This document shows, piece by piece, positions 27,511 to 35,214 of a stretch of 64,000 nucleotides of DNA. The notes beneath the pieces are model-generated. The model did not search any database, had not been told where the DNA came from, and saw nothing but the letters and a program-made list of their open reading frames with translations. Within the stretch, counting starts at the first letter, position 1. Every line of letters begins with the position of its first letter. A program made the position numbers and the translations under genes. Location: assembly GCF_006715725.1 (NCBI RefSeq), contig NZ_VFNU01000001.1, forward strand, positions 186,001 through 250,000. Reading direction: 5' to 3'. Source of the stretch: Nocardioides sp. SLBN-35. GTDB taxonomy: Bacteria > Actinomycetota > Actinomycetes > Propionibacteriales > Nocardioidaceae.

Positions 27511-28259
27511 TGGTCAAGAGCGAGGGGCCCGCGGACGGTGTGACCCACGACGCATCCGGGAGCGATCCACAGGAGGAGCTGCTCACCCTCGAGGAGCTCA
27601 CCGCACGGGTCGGGCTGACCGTGCGCACGGTGCGCTTCTACACCTCGCGGGGCCTGGTGCCGCCTCCGATCCGGCGCGGCCGGTCGGGCTACTACTCCGC
27701 CGCCCACCTGGCCCGGATCGAGCTCGTGCTGGAGCTGCAGAGCCACGGGTTCACGCTGTCCGCGATCGAGCGGTACGTCGCCGGCATCCCCGAGGACGCC
27801 ACCCCCGAGGACATCACCCTGGCCCGCACCATGCTCGCCCCCTGGCAGTCCGACCTACCCGTCGAGATGGACCGCGAGCAGCTCGAGAAGAAGGCCGGCC
27901 GGCCACTCTCGACCGAGGACGTCGCCACCCTGCAGGCCCTCGGCGTGCTGCGGATCCGCGGGACGTCGTACCTCGTCGCCAGCAACCAGCTCGCCATCGG
28001 CATCCGCCTGCTCGAGCTCGGCTTCCCCCGCGAGGTCGCGGTCGCGGCCGCGGCGGTCTACCAGGAGCACGGCGAACAGATGGCCAAGGAGCTCTACGAG
28101 GTCATCAACGACAAGCTCGCCCCGCTGTACGGCGACGCGACCACGTCCGAGCACTTCCGCGAGATCATGGAGCGGCTCAAGCCGCTGTCGGTCGGCGGCC
28201 TGGTGTCGGCGTACGAGTCAGCGGTCGCGCGCGCGGCGCGCACCCCACGGCGGCGCTGA
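27510..28259 (+). CDS. MerR family transcriptional regulator
   Basis: This 249-residue regulator has an N-terminal MerR winged helix (about residues 24-95: [40 protein letters not shown]) and a longer-than-usual alpha-helical C-terminal region without metal-binding cysteines. It is divergent from fadA and likely controls beta-oxidation genes, with an acyl-CoA-type effector as a plausible but unproven signal. The chosen ATG overlaps the operator-like dyad and would give an almost leaderless mRNA. A GTG at 27540 just before the HTH is an alternative start. The C-terminus is Arg-rich. Confidence 0.85.
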   Translation: MVKSEGPADGVTHDASGSDPQEELLTLEELTARVGLTVRTVRFYTSRGLVPPPIRRGRSGYYSAAHLARIELVLELQSHGFTLSAIERYVAGIPEDATPEDITLARTMLAPWQSDLPVEMDREQLEKKAGRPLSTEDVATLQALGVLRIRGTSYLVASNQLAIGIRLLELGFPREVAVAAAAVYQEHGEQMAKELYEVINDKLAPLYGDATTSEHFREIMERLKPLSVGGLVSAYESAVARAARTPRRR

Positions 28260-28266
28260 CCCGGCT

Positions 28267-28379
28267 CGAACTGGTCTCGGAATTGCGTCGACCCGGCGCG
28301 AACTGGTCCCGGAACTGCGTCGACCCGGCAGAAAGTTCTGCCGGGTCGACCCGAATCTCAAGCCACTTTCTGCCGGGTC
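28267..28379. repeat. Tandem direct repeat plus stem-loops between convergent genes
   Basis: Two 30-base copies beginning CGAACTGGTC (28267-28296 and 28299-28328, 28 of 30 identical) lead into a 14-bp perfect stem with a 2-base loop (28320-28349, arm TCGACCCGGCAGAA). The same arm can instead pair with ACTTTCTGCCGGGTC at 28365-28379. This could act as a bidirectional terminator for the MerR gene and the DEAD-box helicase gene, which end on either side. Confidence 0.6.
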
Positions 28380-29835
28380 AGCGACGACCGGAGCTGAAGC
28401 CGGCGGCGCTGTGGCCGCCACCCGAGCCGGAGCCGGCACCGCGCGAGCGCGACCGGCCGCGGTTGCCGCCCGAGCGCTGGCCGGCCGGCTTCGTGCCGCC
28501 CTGCCCGCCCGAGCGCTGGCCCTGGCCGCCGGAGCGCTGGCCCTGGGCAGCCGGCTTCTTCGCCGCGGGCTTCTTGGCGCCGGAGCGACGACGACCGCCG
28601 CCGTTGCCCCCGCCGTTGCCGCCCTGCGGGGTGGCCGGGGTGAGGTCGATGCCGCCCGGACGCGACCGCTCGCCCGGCGCGAGGTCCTGGAGCACCGGGT
28701 GGTCGGGGCCCTGGATCCGGGTGGTGGTCGGCGTGATGCCGGCGGCCCGGGTCAGCGCCCGGACGTCGCCGCGCTGCTCACTGGTCATCAACGTGATCAC
28801 GGTGCCCGCGGCGCCGGCGCGCGCCGTACGTCCGGAGCGGTGCAGGTAGGCCTTGTGCTCGGCCGGCGGGTCGGCGTGGACGACGAGCGAGACGTCGTCG
28901 ACGTGGATGCCGCGGGCCGCGATGTCGGTCGCGACCAGGGTGGTCGCCGTACCGCTGTGGAAGGCCTCCATGTTGCGGGTGCGCGCCCCCTGACTGAGGT
29001 TGCCGTGGAGGTCGACGGCCGGGACGCCGTTCTTGTTGAGCTGGCGCGCCAGCGCCTTGGCGCCGTGCTTGGTGCGCGTGAAGACGACGGTGCGGCCGGG
29101 CGCGCTGACCAGGTCGAGCAGGACGGGCAGCCGCTGCTCGCGCTCGACGTGGAGCACGTGGTGGTCCATCTTCGTGACCGGCGACTGGGCCGAGTCGGCC
29201 TGGTGCACGGCCGGGTCGACGAGGAAGCGCTTGACCAGGACGTCGATCGCGTTGTCGAGCGTCGCGGAGAACAGCATCCGCTGGCCGCCCTTGGGCGTCT
29301 GGTCGAGCAGGCGGCGTACGGCGGGCAGGAAGCCCAGGTCGGCCATGTGGTCGGCCTCGTCGAGCACGGTGACCCGCACGTCGGCGAGGCTGCAGTGGCC
29401 CTGGCCGATCAGGTCCTCGAGCCGGCCGGGGCAGGCGATGAGGATGTCGACGCCGTCGCGCAGCGCGTTGACCTGCGGGCCCTGGCCCACGCCGCCGAAG
29501 ACGGTGGTGGTGCGCAGGCCGACGGCCTTCGCGAGCGGTGCGACGGTGGCGGCGATCTGGCTCGCGAGCTCGCGGGTCGGAGCGAGGACGAGGGCCCGGG
29601 GGCGCTTCGGCGCCGGACGCCGGCGCTCGCCCTCGGAGACCAGGCGCGCCACGAGCGGGAGGCCGAAGGCGTAGGTCTTGCCGGAGCCGGTGCGACCGCG
29701 GCCGAGCACGTCACGGCCCTTCAGCGAGTCCGGCAGCGTCGCGGCCTGGATCGGCGTGGGGACGGTGATCTCGTCGGCCGCGAGGACGTCGAGCAGGGCA
29801 GTGGGCACGCCGAGATCGGCGAAGGTGGTGGTCAC
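28378..29835 (-). CDS. DEAD-box ATP-dependent RNA helicase
   Basis: This 485-residue helicase has an N-terminal Q motif region (FADLGVPTALLDVL, PTPIQAATLP), motif I GRTGSGKT, Ia APTRELASQI, GG doublet, motif II VLDEADHMADLGF, motif III FSATLD and motif VI HRSGRTARAG. After residue about 375 the protein becomes a basic Gly/Arg/Lys/Gln-rich tail with repeated GQRSGGQ units, typical of cold-shock or ribosome-assembly RhlE/CsdA-like helicases that bind RNA loosely. The GTG at 29835 is chosen because domain homology begins there. A frame extension to 30090 is not expected to be coding. Its upstream leader is long, as is common for cold-shock helicases. Confidence 0.9.
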   Translation of the reverse strand: MTTTFADLGVPTALLDVLAADEITVPTPIQAATLPDSLKGRDVLGRGRTGSGKTYAFGLPLVARLVSEGERRRPAPKRPRALVLAPTRELASQIAATVAPLAKAVGLRTTTVFGGVGQGPQVNALRDGVDILIACPGRLEDLIGQGHCSLADVRVTVLDEADHMADLGFLPAVRRLLDQTPKGGQRMLFSATLDNAIDVLVKRFLVDPAVHQADSAQSPVTKMDHHVLHVEREQRLPVLLDLVSAPGRTVVFTRTKHGAKALARQLNKNGVPAVDLHGNLSQGARTRNMEAFHSGTATTLVATDIAARGIHVDDVSLVVHADPPAEHKAYLHRSGRTARAGAAGTVITLMTSEQRGDVRALTRAAGITPTTTRIQGPDHPVLQDLAPGERSRPGGIDLTPATPQGGNGGGNGGGRRRSGAKKPAAKKPAAQGQRSGGQGQRSGGQGGTKPAGQRSGGNRGRSRSRGAGSGSGGGHSAAGFSSGRR

Positions 29836-30073
29836 GGGTGGTTCTCTCCGGAGAACGCTGCACGCAGGGCGGCGCGATCCCCTCAGGTGGGCGTCTCGCC
29901 GTGCTGCCTGTCCGGTGACAGGCGGTGAAGCGGTGCCTCTGGTGAGGGGCGCAGCCACGGATGGTGCGCTGTGGTACGCCGGGATCCGGGGCAAGACTGG
30001 CCGGATCGGTGCTCTCAGCCTAGGGGTCCCCCGCTCGGGGACCCGCATCGCCGCGGGTTGCGGCGCTGTGGGA
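29836..30073. other. Upstream region of the DEAD-box gene without a supported gene
   Basis: About 240 bases precede the helicase start up to the large inverted repeat. No conserved reading frame, RNA family or clear promoter was recognised. A long 5' leader for the helicase mRNA is possible. Small dyads such as GGGACCCGC-type CG pairs are seen but are expected at this base composition. Confidence 0.4.
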
Positions 30074-30182
30074 TGTAACACGCTGTCCACGCGACTACCC
30101 GCCGGGTGTCAGCAGAAATCGGCCGAATCCGGCGGCGATTCTGCGGAGAACCGACGAGTAGTCGGATGGACAGCGTGTTACA
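30074..30182. repeat. 109-bp MITE-like inverted repeat/terminator
   Basis: Terminal arms of 25 bases (30074-30098, starting TGTAACACGCTGTCCA, and 30158-30182) pair with only two mismatches. Inside them, GCAGAAATCG and CGATTCTGC give a further imperfect stem. The element lies between the end of the CaiB gene and the helicase leader. It may be a terminator, but its size and compact terminal repeats also resemble a non-autonomous mobile element; flanking direct repeats were not seen. Confidence 0.6.
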
Positions 30183-30206
30183 GCGGGGCCGCGGCCACCG
30201 ACCGGG

Positions 30207-31370
30207 TCAGCCCTCGATCTGCACCGCGGCACCGCGCTCGATCAGGCCCTCGACGTCCTTGACGCCCCAGGCCTCGAGCGCCTCGCGGGTGTGTGCGCCG
30301 GCGCCGGGGGCCGGCGGGTGCGACAGCGTGGCCTTCGTGCGGGAGAACCGCGGCGCGGGCTGCGGCTGCACGATGCCCTCGTGCTCGACGAAGATCTCGC
30401 GGACCTTGATGTGCGGGTGGTCCTTGGCCTCGCTCATCCGCAGGATCGGCGCCACGCAGGCGTCGGTGCCGTCGAAGATCGCGCACCACTCCTCGCGGGT
30501 CCTGGTCTTGAACGTCGAGGTGATCAGGTCGCGCAGCTCGTCGGTCTTCGCGACGTCCCAGCGGTCCGGCGCGGTGTCCTTGATGCCGAGCAGCTCGACG
30601 AACAGGTCGTAGAACTGCGGCTCCAGCGCGCCCACCGACATGTGCTCGCCGTCGGCGGTCTCGTAGATGTCGTAGTACGGCGCGCCGCCGTCGAGCAGGT
30701 TGGCGGCCCGCTCCTCCTTGAACCCGCCGCCGGCGAGGAAGGCGGAGGTCATCGCGTTCAGGTTCGCCGTACCGTCGACGATCGCGGCGTCGACGACCTG
30801 GCCCTGGCCGGAGGCCTTCGCCTCGAAGACCGCGGCGAGGATGCCGATGACGAGGTACGTCGACCCGCCACCGAAGTCGCCGACGAGGTTGGTCGGGAAC
30901 TGAGGCTTGTCCTTGACCTGACCCAGGCCGTGGAGGGTGCCGGTGATGGCGATGTAGTTCATGTCGTGGCCGGCTGCCTGCGACCACGGGCCGTCCTGAC
31001 CCCAACCGGTCATCCGGCCGTAGACCAGTCGCGGGTTGCGGGCGTGGCAGTCCTCGGGCCCGAAGCCGAGTCGCTCGGCGACACCCGGGCGCATGCCCTC
31101 GACCAGCACGTCGGCCTGCTCGACCAGGTCGAGCACGGTCGCGACCGCCTCGGGGTCCTTGAGGTTGAGCGCGACGCTGGGCCGACCGCGGTTGAGCAGG
31201 TCGTGCGACCCGCCGGTCAGCATCTGCCCGCCCGGGCGCTCCACCCGGATCACGTCGGCGCCCAGGTCGGCCAGGATCATGCAGGCGTGCGGGCTCGGCC
31301 CGATCCCGGCGATCTCGACGACCTTGAGGCCCTTGAGCGGACCGGTTCCCTGACCCAGCGCGAACGTCAT
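30207..31370 (-). CDS. CaiB/BaiF family CoA transferase, alpha-methylacyl-CoA racemase-like
   Basis: This 387-residue protein resembles mycobacterial Mcr. It begins with LKGLKVVEIAGIGPSPHACM and contains LNLKDPEAVATVLDLVEQAD, RLVYGRMTGWGQDGP, the catalytic His region AAGHDMNYIAITGTLHGLG and the catalytic Asp region NLVGDFGGGSTYLVIGI. In that family the His and Asp/Glu pair epimerises 2-methylacyl-CoA esters so that beta-oxidation can proceed. The C-terminal half reads FYDLFVELLGI and EEWCAIFDGTDACVAPIL as in racemases. It is a single leftward gene with the same operator-like motif upstream as fadA/merR, which supports a common fatty-acid regulon. Confidence 0.9.
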   Translation of the reverse strand: MTFALGQGTGPLKGLKVVEIAGIGPSPHACMILADLGADVIRVERPGGQMLTGGSHDLLNRGRPSVALNLKDPEAVATVLDLVEQADVLVEGMRPGVAERLGFGPEDCHARNPRLVYGRMTGWGQDGPWSQAAGHDMNYIAITGTLHGLGQVKDKPQFPTNLVGDFGGGSTYLVIGILAAVFEAKASGQGQVVDAAIVDGTANLNAMTSAFLAGGGFKEERAANLLDGGAPYYDIYETADGEHMSVGALEPQFYDLFVELLGIKDTAPDRWDVAKTDELRDLITSTFKTRTREEWCAIFDGTDACVAPILRMSEAKDHPHIKVREIFVEHEGIVQPQPAPRFSRTKATLSHPPAPGAGAHTREALEAWGVKDVEGLIERGAAVQIEG

Positions 31371-31391
31371 GCGCGCATCATGACACGGATC

Positions 31392-31409
31392 GTGACAGTG
31401 ATGCTGTCA
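31392..31409. promoter_or_regulatory. Operator-like dyad upstream of the CaiB/racemase gene
   Basis: GTGACAGTGATGCTGTCA lies 22 bases before the CaiB ATG and shares its spacing and both arms with the site at 27493-27510. The 48-base gap between the two leftward genes holds little else, so a regulated promoter here is likely. The regulator is inferred to be the nearby MerR. Confidence 0.55.
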
Positions 31410-31418
31410 GCATCCGCC

Positions 31419-32660
31419 TCAGCCCGGGTTGACGATCCGTGCCAGCTCGAAGTGCATCGGGTCGGTGTAGGCCCAGTCGCCGCCCCATGCGAAGCCCCAC
31501 TTCTTGAAGATCGCCACGACCACGCGGTCCATCTGGCCGACGGTGCCGCGCTGGTTGCCCGGCACGTTGAGGTCGAGCGCCAGTCCGAAGGAGTGGTTGG
31601 ACAGCTGTGTGGAGCCGGCGATGAAGCGCGGGTAGTAGCACCCGGCGTACTCGCCCGGGTGGATCTTGCCGGCCAGCTTGCTCGTGACGATCTCGGCGAG
31701 GGCCGCCTTGAGCTGCGGCATCAGGTACTTGTTGCACGTCACCGAGCCGAGGATCGGGACCACCTCGGTCACGATGTGGGCCTTGACCCAGGCCGGGTCG
31801 GGCGCGATCCGCCCGCCGCCGATCGGGGTGTAGCGGAAGACGCCGACCGCGTCGCTGAACGCGCCGACCGGGATCGCCTGCTGGTAGGTGCCGGGGTCGA
31901 TGCCGCTCTGGGCGACGATGTCGAGGGCGCTGATCGAGAACCGGTCCTTGCCGAAGGCGTTCTCGATCTTCTTGCGCACCACCTGCGGGGAGGACAGGCC
32001 GGTGTTGATCAGCACCGCGTTCTCCTCGGGCAGCCCGAGCGCCTCCCCCCACTTGGCGTTGACGACCGCGTCGACGCCGTCGACCCCACCGGGGAACAGG
32101 GCGCCGATGTGGATCTTCTCCTCGTCGACGGCGAGGTAGCCCGAGCTGTCGGGCACCAGCTCCTGCTCGAGGGCCTTGGGGATCGCGATCTCGCCGCCCG
32201 CGATCCGGTCCCACTGCTGCTGGAAGGTCGCCGAGTCGTTCCCCGTGAAACGGCGGTAGTCGCCCGGGTCGACGGCGGCGATGTTGAAGAGCTTGTTCTC
32301 CACCGAGAACTGGCCGTAGGACAGCTGGGTGTAGGCCGCGACGCCCTTCTTGCCCCGCACCGTCACGCCGGTGATGGTGGCGAGGTCGTCCTTGGAGAGC
32401 GAGTCCTGGGAGACGAGGAGCAGGTCGTCGCCGTACTGCTTGCCGTCGAAGGGACCGGGCGGTGCCACCGCGTGCGCGGGGTCGGCCACAGCGGTCGTCG
32501 CGGTGGCGGTGGTGCTGGCCGCGGCCTCGCTCGGGTCGGCCTTCGGGTCCTTCTCCGCACCCTTCTGCGGTGTGCCGCACGCGGTGAGCGCCAGGAGGGC
32601 AGCACCGCCCGCGAGCCCGACCGTCAGCCGGCTCGTCAGGGCGCGTCGCACCAACCCCAT
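31419..32660 (-). CDS. Lipoprotein with M15-like (VanY/DacB-type) C-terminal peptidase domain
   Basis: This 413-residue exported protein has a lipoprotein signal with lipobox LTAC (Cys about 27) and a Thr/Ala-rich linker. The C-terminal domain shows the M15 metallopeptidase pattern: [15 protein letters not shown] supplies the H-x(6)-D metal pair and [12 protein letters not shown] the last His. Members cut D-Ala-D-Ala type wall peptides. The middle part (about 90-300), including [20 protein letters not shown], is not recognised and may be a substrate or partner domain. The ATG at 32660 is preferred, as the signal peptide begins there and AAGAGG lies just upstream. It stands alone between fatty-acid and alkane genes. 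Confidence 0.75.
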   Translation of the reverse strand: MGLVRRALTSRLTVGLAGGAALLALTACGTPQKGAEKDPKADPSEAAASTTATATTAVADPAHAVAPPGPFDGKQYGDDLLLVSQDSLSKDDLATITGVTVRGKKGVAAYTQLSYGQFSVENKLFNIAAVDPGDYRRFTGNDSATFQQQWDRIAGGEIAIPKALEQELVPDSSGYLAVDEEKIHIGALFPGGVDGVDAVVNAKWGEALGLPEENAVLINTGLSSPQVVRKKIENAFGKDRFSISALDIVAQSGIDPGTYQQAIPVGAFSDAVGVFRYTPIGGGRIAPDPAWVKAHIVTEVVPILGSVTCNKYLMPQLKAALAEIVTSKLAGKIHPGEYAGCYYPRFIAGSTQLSNHSFGLALDLNVPGNQRGTVGQMDRVVVAIFKKWGFAWGGDWAYTDPMHFELARIVNPG

Positions 32661-32722
32661 GGACCTCTTCCCTCCGCCGGGATCTCCCGGCATCTCCCGA
32701 GGCGAGGGTAGTACGTGGGCGA

Positions 32723-33346
32723 TCAGCGCAGAACGCGTTCGGCGATCCACGCGATGTCGCCGGCTGTGCGAGTGGGGTCCGCCGAGGGCTGCATGACGTG
32801 GCTGAGCACCAGCCGCACGACCATGTCGATGCTGGCGGCGAGGCGTTCCGGCGGCAGGTCGACGTCGTACGCCGCCACCCGGTCGGCGACCACGAGCTTG
32901 GCTCCCTCGAGGAGGTACTCCGAGTGGGTGGTCAGCAGCGGGAGCAGCTCGGTGTCGGCGCCATGGGTCGCCGAGACGACGGCGTGCAGGAGCGCGTTGT
33001 CCTGGGCGTACTTGAGCACCCGGCGGGCCGAGTCGCGGATCGCCGCCACCAGGTCGTCGGGGTTCTCGTCGAAGGAGCGGGTCACCCCGGCCAGGAAGCG
33101 GTCCAGCTCGCGCAGCACCATCGCCTCGGCGAGGTCGTTCTTGGTGCCGATCTCGTTGTAGACCGTCTGCCGGCTGACGCCGACCTCGTCGGCCAGCCGC
33201 GCCATCGTCACCTTCGCCCAGCCCGCGCTGGTGGTGAGCTCGACAGCCGCCTCGAGCAGGCGGTCGCGGAGCGTCAGGGTGGCCACCCCCGTGAGGGTAG
33301 CCACCCGGTCGACCAGGGCCCGGGTCCGGTCGGCGAGGAGGGACAT
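32723..33346 (-). CDS. TetR family regulator of the alkane operon
   Basis: This 207-residue TetR protein has the DNA-binding domain at about 25-75 ([40 protein letters not shown]) and an all-helical ligand domain. It starts 10 bases after the ferredoxin gene in the alkB operon, an arrangement found in Dietzia, Nocardioides and Gordonia alkane loci, where such a TetR (AlkX-like) represses alkB and is relieved by fatty acids. A 21-bp dyad over the alkB promoter at 35111-35131 is its probable target. The effector is inferred from the family only. Confidence 0.88.
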   Translation of the reverse strand: MSLLADRTRALVDRVATLTGVATLTLRDRLLEAAVELTTSAGWAKVTMARLADEVGVSRQTVYNEIGTKNDLAEAMVLRELDRFLAGVTRSFDENPDDLVAAIRDSARRVLKYAQDNALLHAVVSATHGADTELLPLLTTHSEYLLEGAKLVVADRVAAYDVDLPPERLAASIDMVVRLVLSHVMQPSADPTRTAGDIAWIAERVLR

Positions 33347-33356
33347 CGGTGTCCGC

Positions 33357-33551
33357 TCAGCCTTCGAGGGTCAGGGCGAGCACCGGGCACGCCTGCACGG
33401 CGGCGTACACGTGGGCCCGGTCGCTCTCCTCGGGGGAGTCGTCGAGGACGTTGACCTTGTCCTCGTCCTCGTCCACCTCGAAGTAGTCGTTGGCCATCGC
33501 CTCGCACATGCCGAGGCCCTCACACCTGTCGAGGTCAGCAACGATCTTCAT
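33357..33551 (-). CDS. Small 3Fe-4S type ferredoxin
   Basis: This 64-residue ferredoxin begins MKIVADLDRCEGLGMCEAMA and ends with QACPVLALTLEG. The three cluster Cys are at about 10, 16 and 55, and the usual fourth Cys of a 4Fe-4S cluster is replaced by Met/Ala, which gives the 3Fe-4S pattern common for P450 partners such as CYP153. The central part is very acidic (EVDEDEDKVNVLDDSPEE). It starts one base before the alkB stop region ends, 1 bp apart, so it is co-transcribed with the hydroxylase. It may serve the hydroxylase or a P450; the P450 gene at 37.5-38.8 kb is a possible partner. Confidence 0.9.
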   Translation of the reverse strand: MKIVADLDRCEGLGMCEAMANDYFEVDEDEDKVNVLDDSPEESDRAHVYAAVQACPVLALTLEG

Positions 33552-33552
33552 G

Positions 33553-35058
33553 TCAGGCCTGCACCTTCTCGGGGTCGAACGGGATGAAGTCGATCTTCTC
33601 GCGGACACCGCAGTCCGGGCAGCACCAGTCGTCCGGGATGTCGGCCCAGGCGGTGCCGGCGGCGAAGCCCTCGTGCTCGTCGCCCGCGGCGACCTCGTAG
33701 ACGTAGGAGCAGCCGGGGCACTTGGCGGCGAGCACCTCGCCGACGAACCTCTGGGCGAACAGGTCCTCGGTCTTGAGCGCGTGCTCGACCGGCGGCGGGA
33801 ACTTGGAGAGGTACGCCGCCTCCTTGCCCGGAGCGATGTTGGCCAGCGTGACGTCGCCGTCGAGGTGCTCGACCACCCGGTGGTCCATCACCTTGCGCCA
33901 CAGCGGCGGGATCAGCGCGAGGTTGATCATGCCGGCGTAGCCGGTGGGCAGGGCCGGGGACTCCTTGAAGTCGCGCAGGGCCTGGTAGCGCCGGGTCGGG
34001 TTGGCGTGGTGGTCACTGTGGCGCTGCAGGTGGTAGAGGAAGATGTTGGTGACGATGTTGTTGCTGTTCCAGCTGTGCATCGGCAGCACCCGCTCGTAGC
34101 GCTGCTTCTCGCCGACCCGCTGCCGCTTGAGGCCGTAGTGCTCGAGGTAGTTGACGACCTCGAGGAGCGAGAAGCCGAACACGACGGTGATCGGGATGTA
34201 GACCGCGACGCTCCAGCCGTTGAGCGCGATGACGGCGGCCCAGAGCGCGACTGACATGGCCCATGCGTTGAGCACGTCGTTGCCGGCGTGGAACGGGTGG
34301 GTGCCCTTGCGGCGGTAGCGCTTGGCCTCGACCTCCCACGCGCTCTTGAGCGAGCCCCAGACGGTGCGCGGCCAGAAGCGGTACAGGCTCTCGCCGAGCC
34401 GGGAGGACGCCGGGTCCTCGGGCGTCGCGACGCGGACGTGGTGGCCGCGGTTGTGCTCGATGTAGAAGTGGCCGTAGAAGGTCGGCGCGAGGGTGATCTT
34501 GGCGAGCCAGCGCTCGTGCGACTCCTTCTTGTGGCCGAGCTCGTGGGCCGTGTTGATGCCGATGCCGACGACGCCGGCGATCGACAGCGCCCACAGCGCC
34601 TTCTCCCACCACGGCAGCTCGAGGTGGTCGGCCATCAGGTTGGCGCTCAGGTGCGCGTCGCCCCAGTCGCCGAGGCCGACGTGGTTGAGCAGCCAGGCGA
34701 CCGGGTTGCCCTCGCCGATGATGTAGTAGCCGGCGAAGACCAGCGCGAACATCATCGGCACGTAGGCGAAGACGACCCAGCGGTAGTAGCGGTCGTTCTC
34801 GAGCTCCTCGATGACCTCGTCCGGCGGGTTGCTCTGGTCGGTGCCCATCGCGAGGTCGAGCAGCGGGATCAGGAAGTTGACCAGGAACGGGGCGACCAGG
34901 GTGAAGCCCCACCACCCGCCCGTCGCGATGTAGGCCAGGGCGAAGAGCACGCCGAAGCCGGGGACCATCAGGCCCCACAGCCACAGGTAGCGCTTCTTGT
35001 CGCGCCACTGCTCCGTGGATCCCACGGGAACGGTGGCACCGATGGTCGGTCCGGTCAT
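33553..35058 (-). CDS. alkB: Alkane 1-monooxygenase fused to a C-terminal rubredoxin
   Basis: This 501-residue protein joins an integral-membrane non-haem di-iron hydroxylase to its own electron donor. The eight-His motifs are present: NTAHELGHKKE, YIEHNRGHHV, NYLEHYGLKRQ and LQRHSDHHANP, with about six membrane segments between residues 25 and 280. After residue about 430 comes a rubredoxin domain with paired CPGCSYVYE and CCPDCG iron ligands. AlkB-rubredoxin fusions are known from Nocardioides, Dietzia and Prauserella and oxidise medium to long n-alkanes to 1-alkanols. A perfect AGGAGG precedes the ATG. Upstream frame extension to 36714 is an artefact opposite the kinase gene. It heads the alkB-ferredoxin-tetR operon. 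Confidence 0.96.
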   Translation of the reverse strand: MTGPTIGATVPVGSTEQWRDKKRYLWLWGLMVPGFGVLFALAYIATGGWWGFTLVAPFLVNFLIPLLDLAMGTDQSNPPDEVIEELENDRYYRWVVFAYVPMMFALVFAGYYIIGEGNPVAWLLNHVGLGDWGDAHLSANLMADHLELPWWEKALWALSIAGVVGIGINTAHELGHKKESHERWLAKITLAPTFYGHFYIEHNRGHHVRVATPEDPASSRLGESLYRFWPRTVWGSLKSAWEVEAKRYRRKGTHPFHAGNDVLNAWAMSVALWAAVIALNGWSVAVYIPITVVFGFSLLEVVNYLEHYGLKRQRVGEKQRYERVLPMHSWNSNNIVTNIFLYHLQRHSDHHANPTRRYQALRDFKESPALPTGYAGMINLALIPPLWRKVMDHRVVEHLDGDVTLANIAPGKEAAYLSKFPPPVEHALKTEDLFAQRFVGEVLAAKCPGCSYVYEVAAGDEHEGFAAGTAWADIPDDWCCPDCGVREKIDFIPFDPEKVQA

Positions 35059-35101
35059 CGTCTGGCCTCCTCGCACTCCGGCAGCACTGCCGTTTGACAG
35101 A

Positions 35102-35131
35102 ACCGTATGACTTGTAAAGTGCTTTGACAAG
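35102..35131 (-). promoter_or_regulatory. alkB promoter overlapped by a TetR-type operator
   Basis: On the minus strand TTGTCA (35130-35125) and TACGGT (35107-35102) are separated by 17 bases, a good sigma-70 layout. A 21-bp imperfect palindrome with CTTGT and ACAAG arms (35111-35131) covers the -35 and spacer, so a bound repressor would block polymerase. A second TGTAAAGTG occurs at 35143-35151 and may be an extra half-site. Confidence 0.6.
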
Positions 35132-35214
35132 AGGGGCACAGATGTAAAGTGTCCGCCGTCACACGACACAGGCGCAAGAATGGGGGCCGGACCAGCGGGC
35201 AGGAGGGGGTCGTG

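Noticed and set aside
30074..30182. An insertion sequence or transposase remnant
   Set aside because: No transposase frame is present in or near the element and no target duplication is seen, so only a MITE-like or terminator reading remains.
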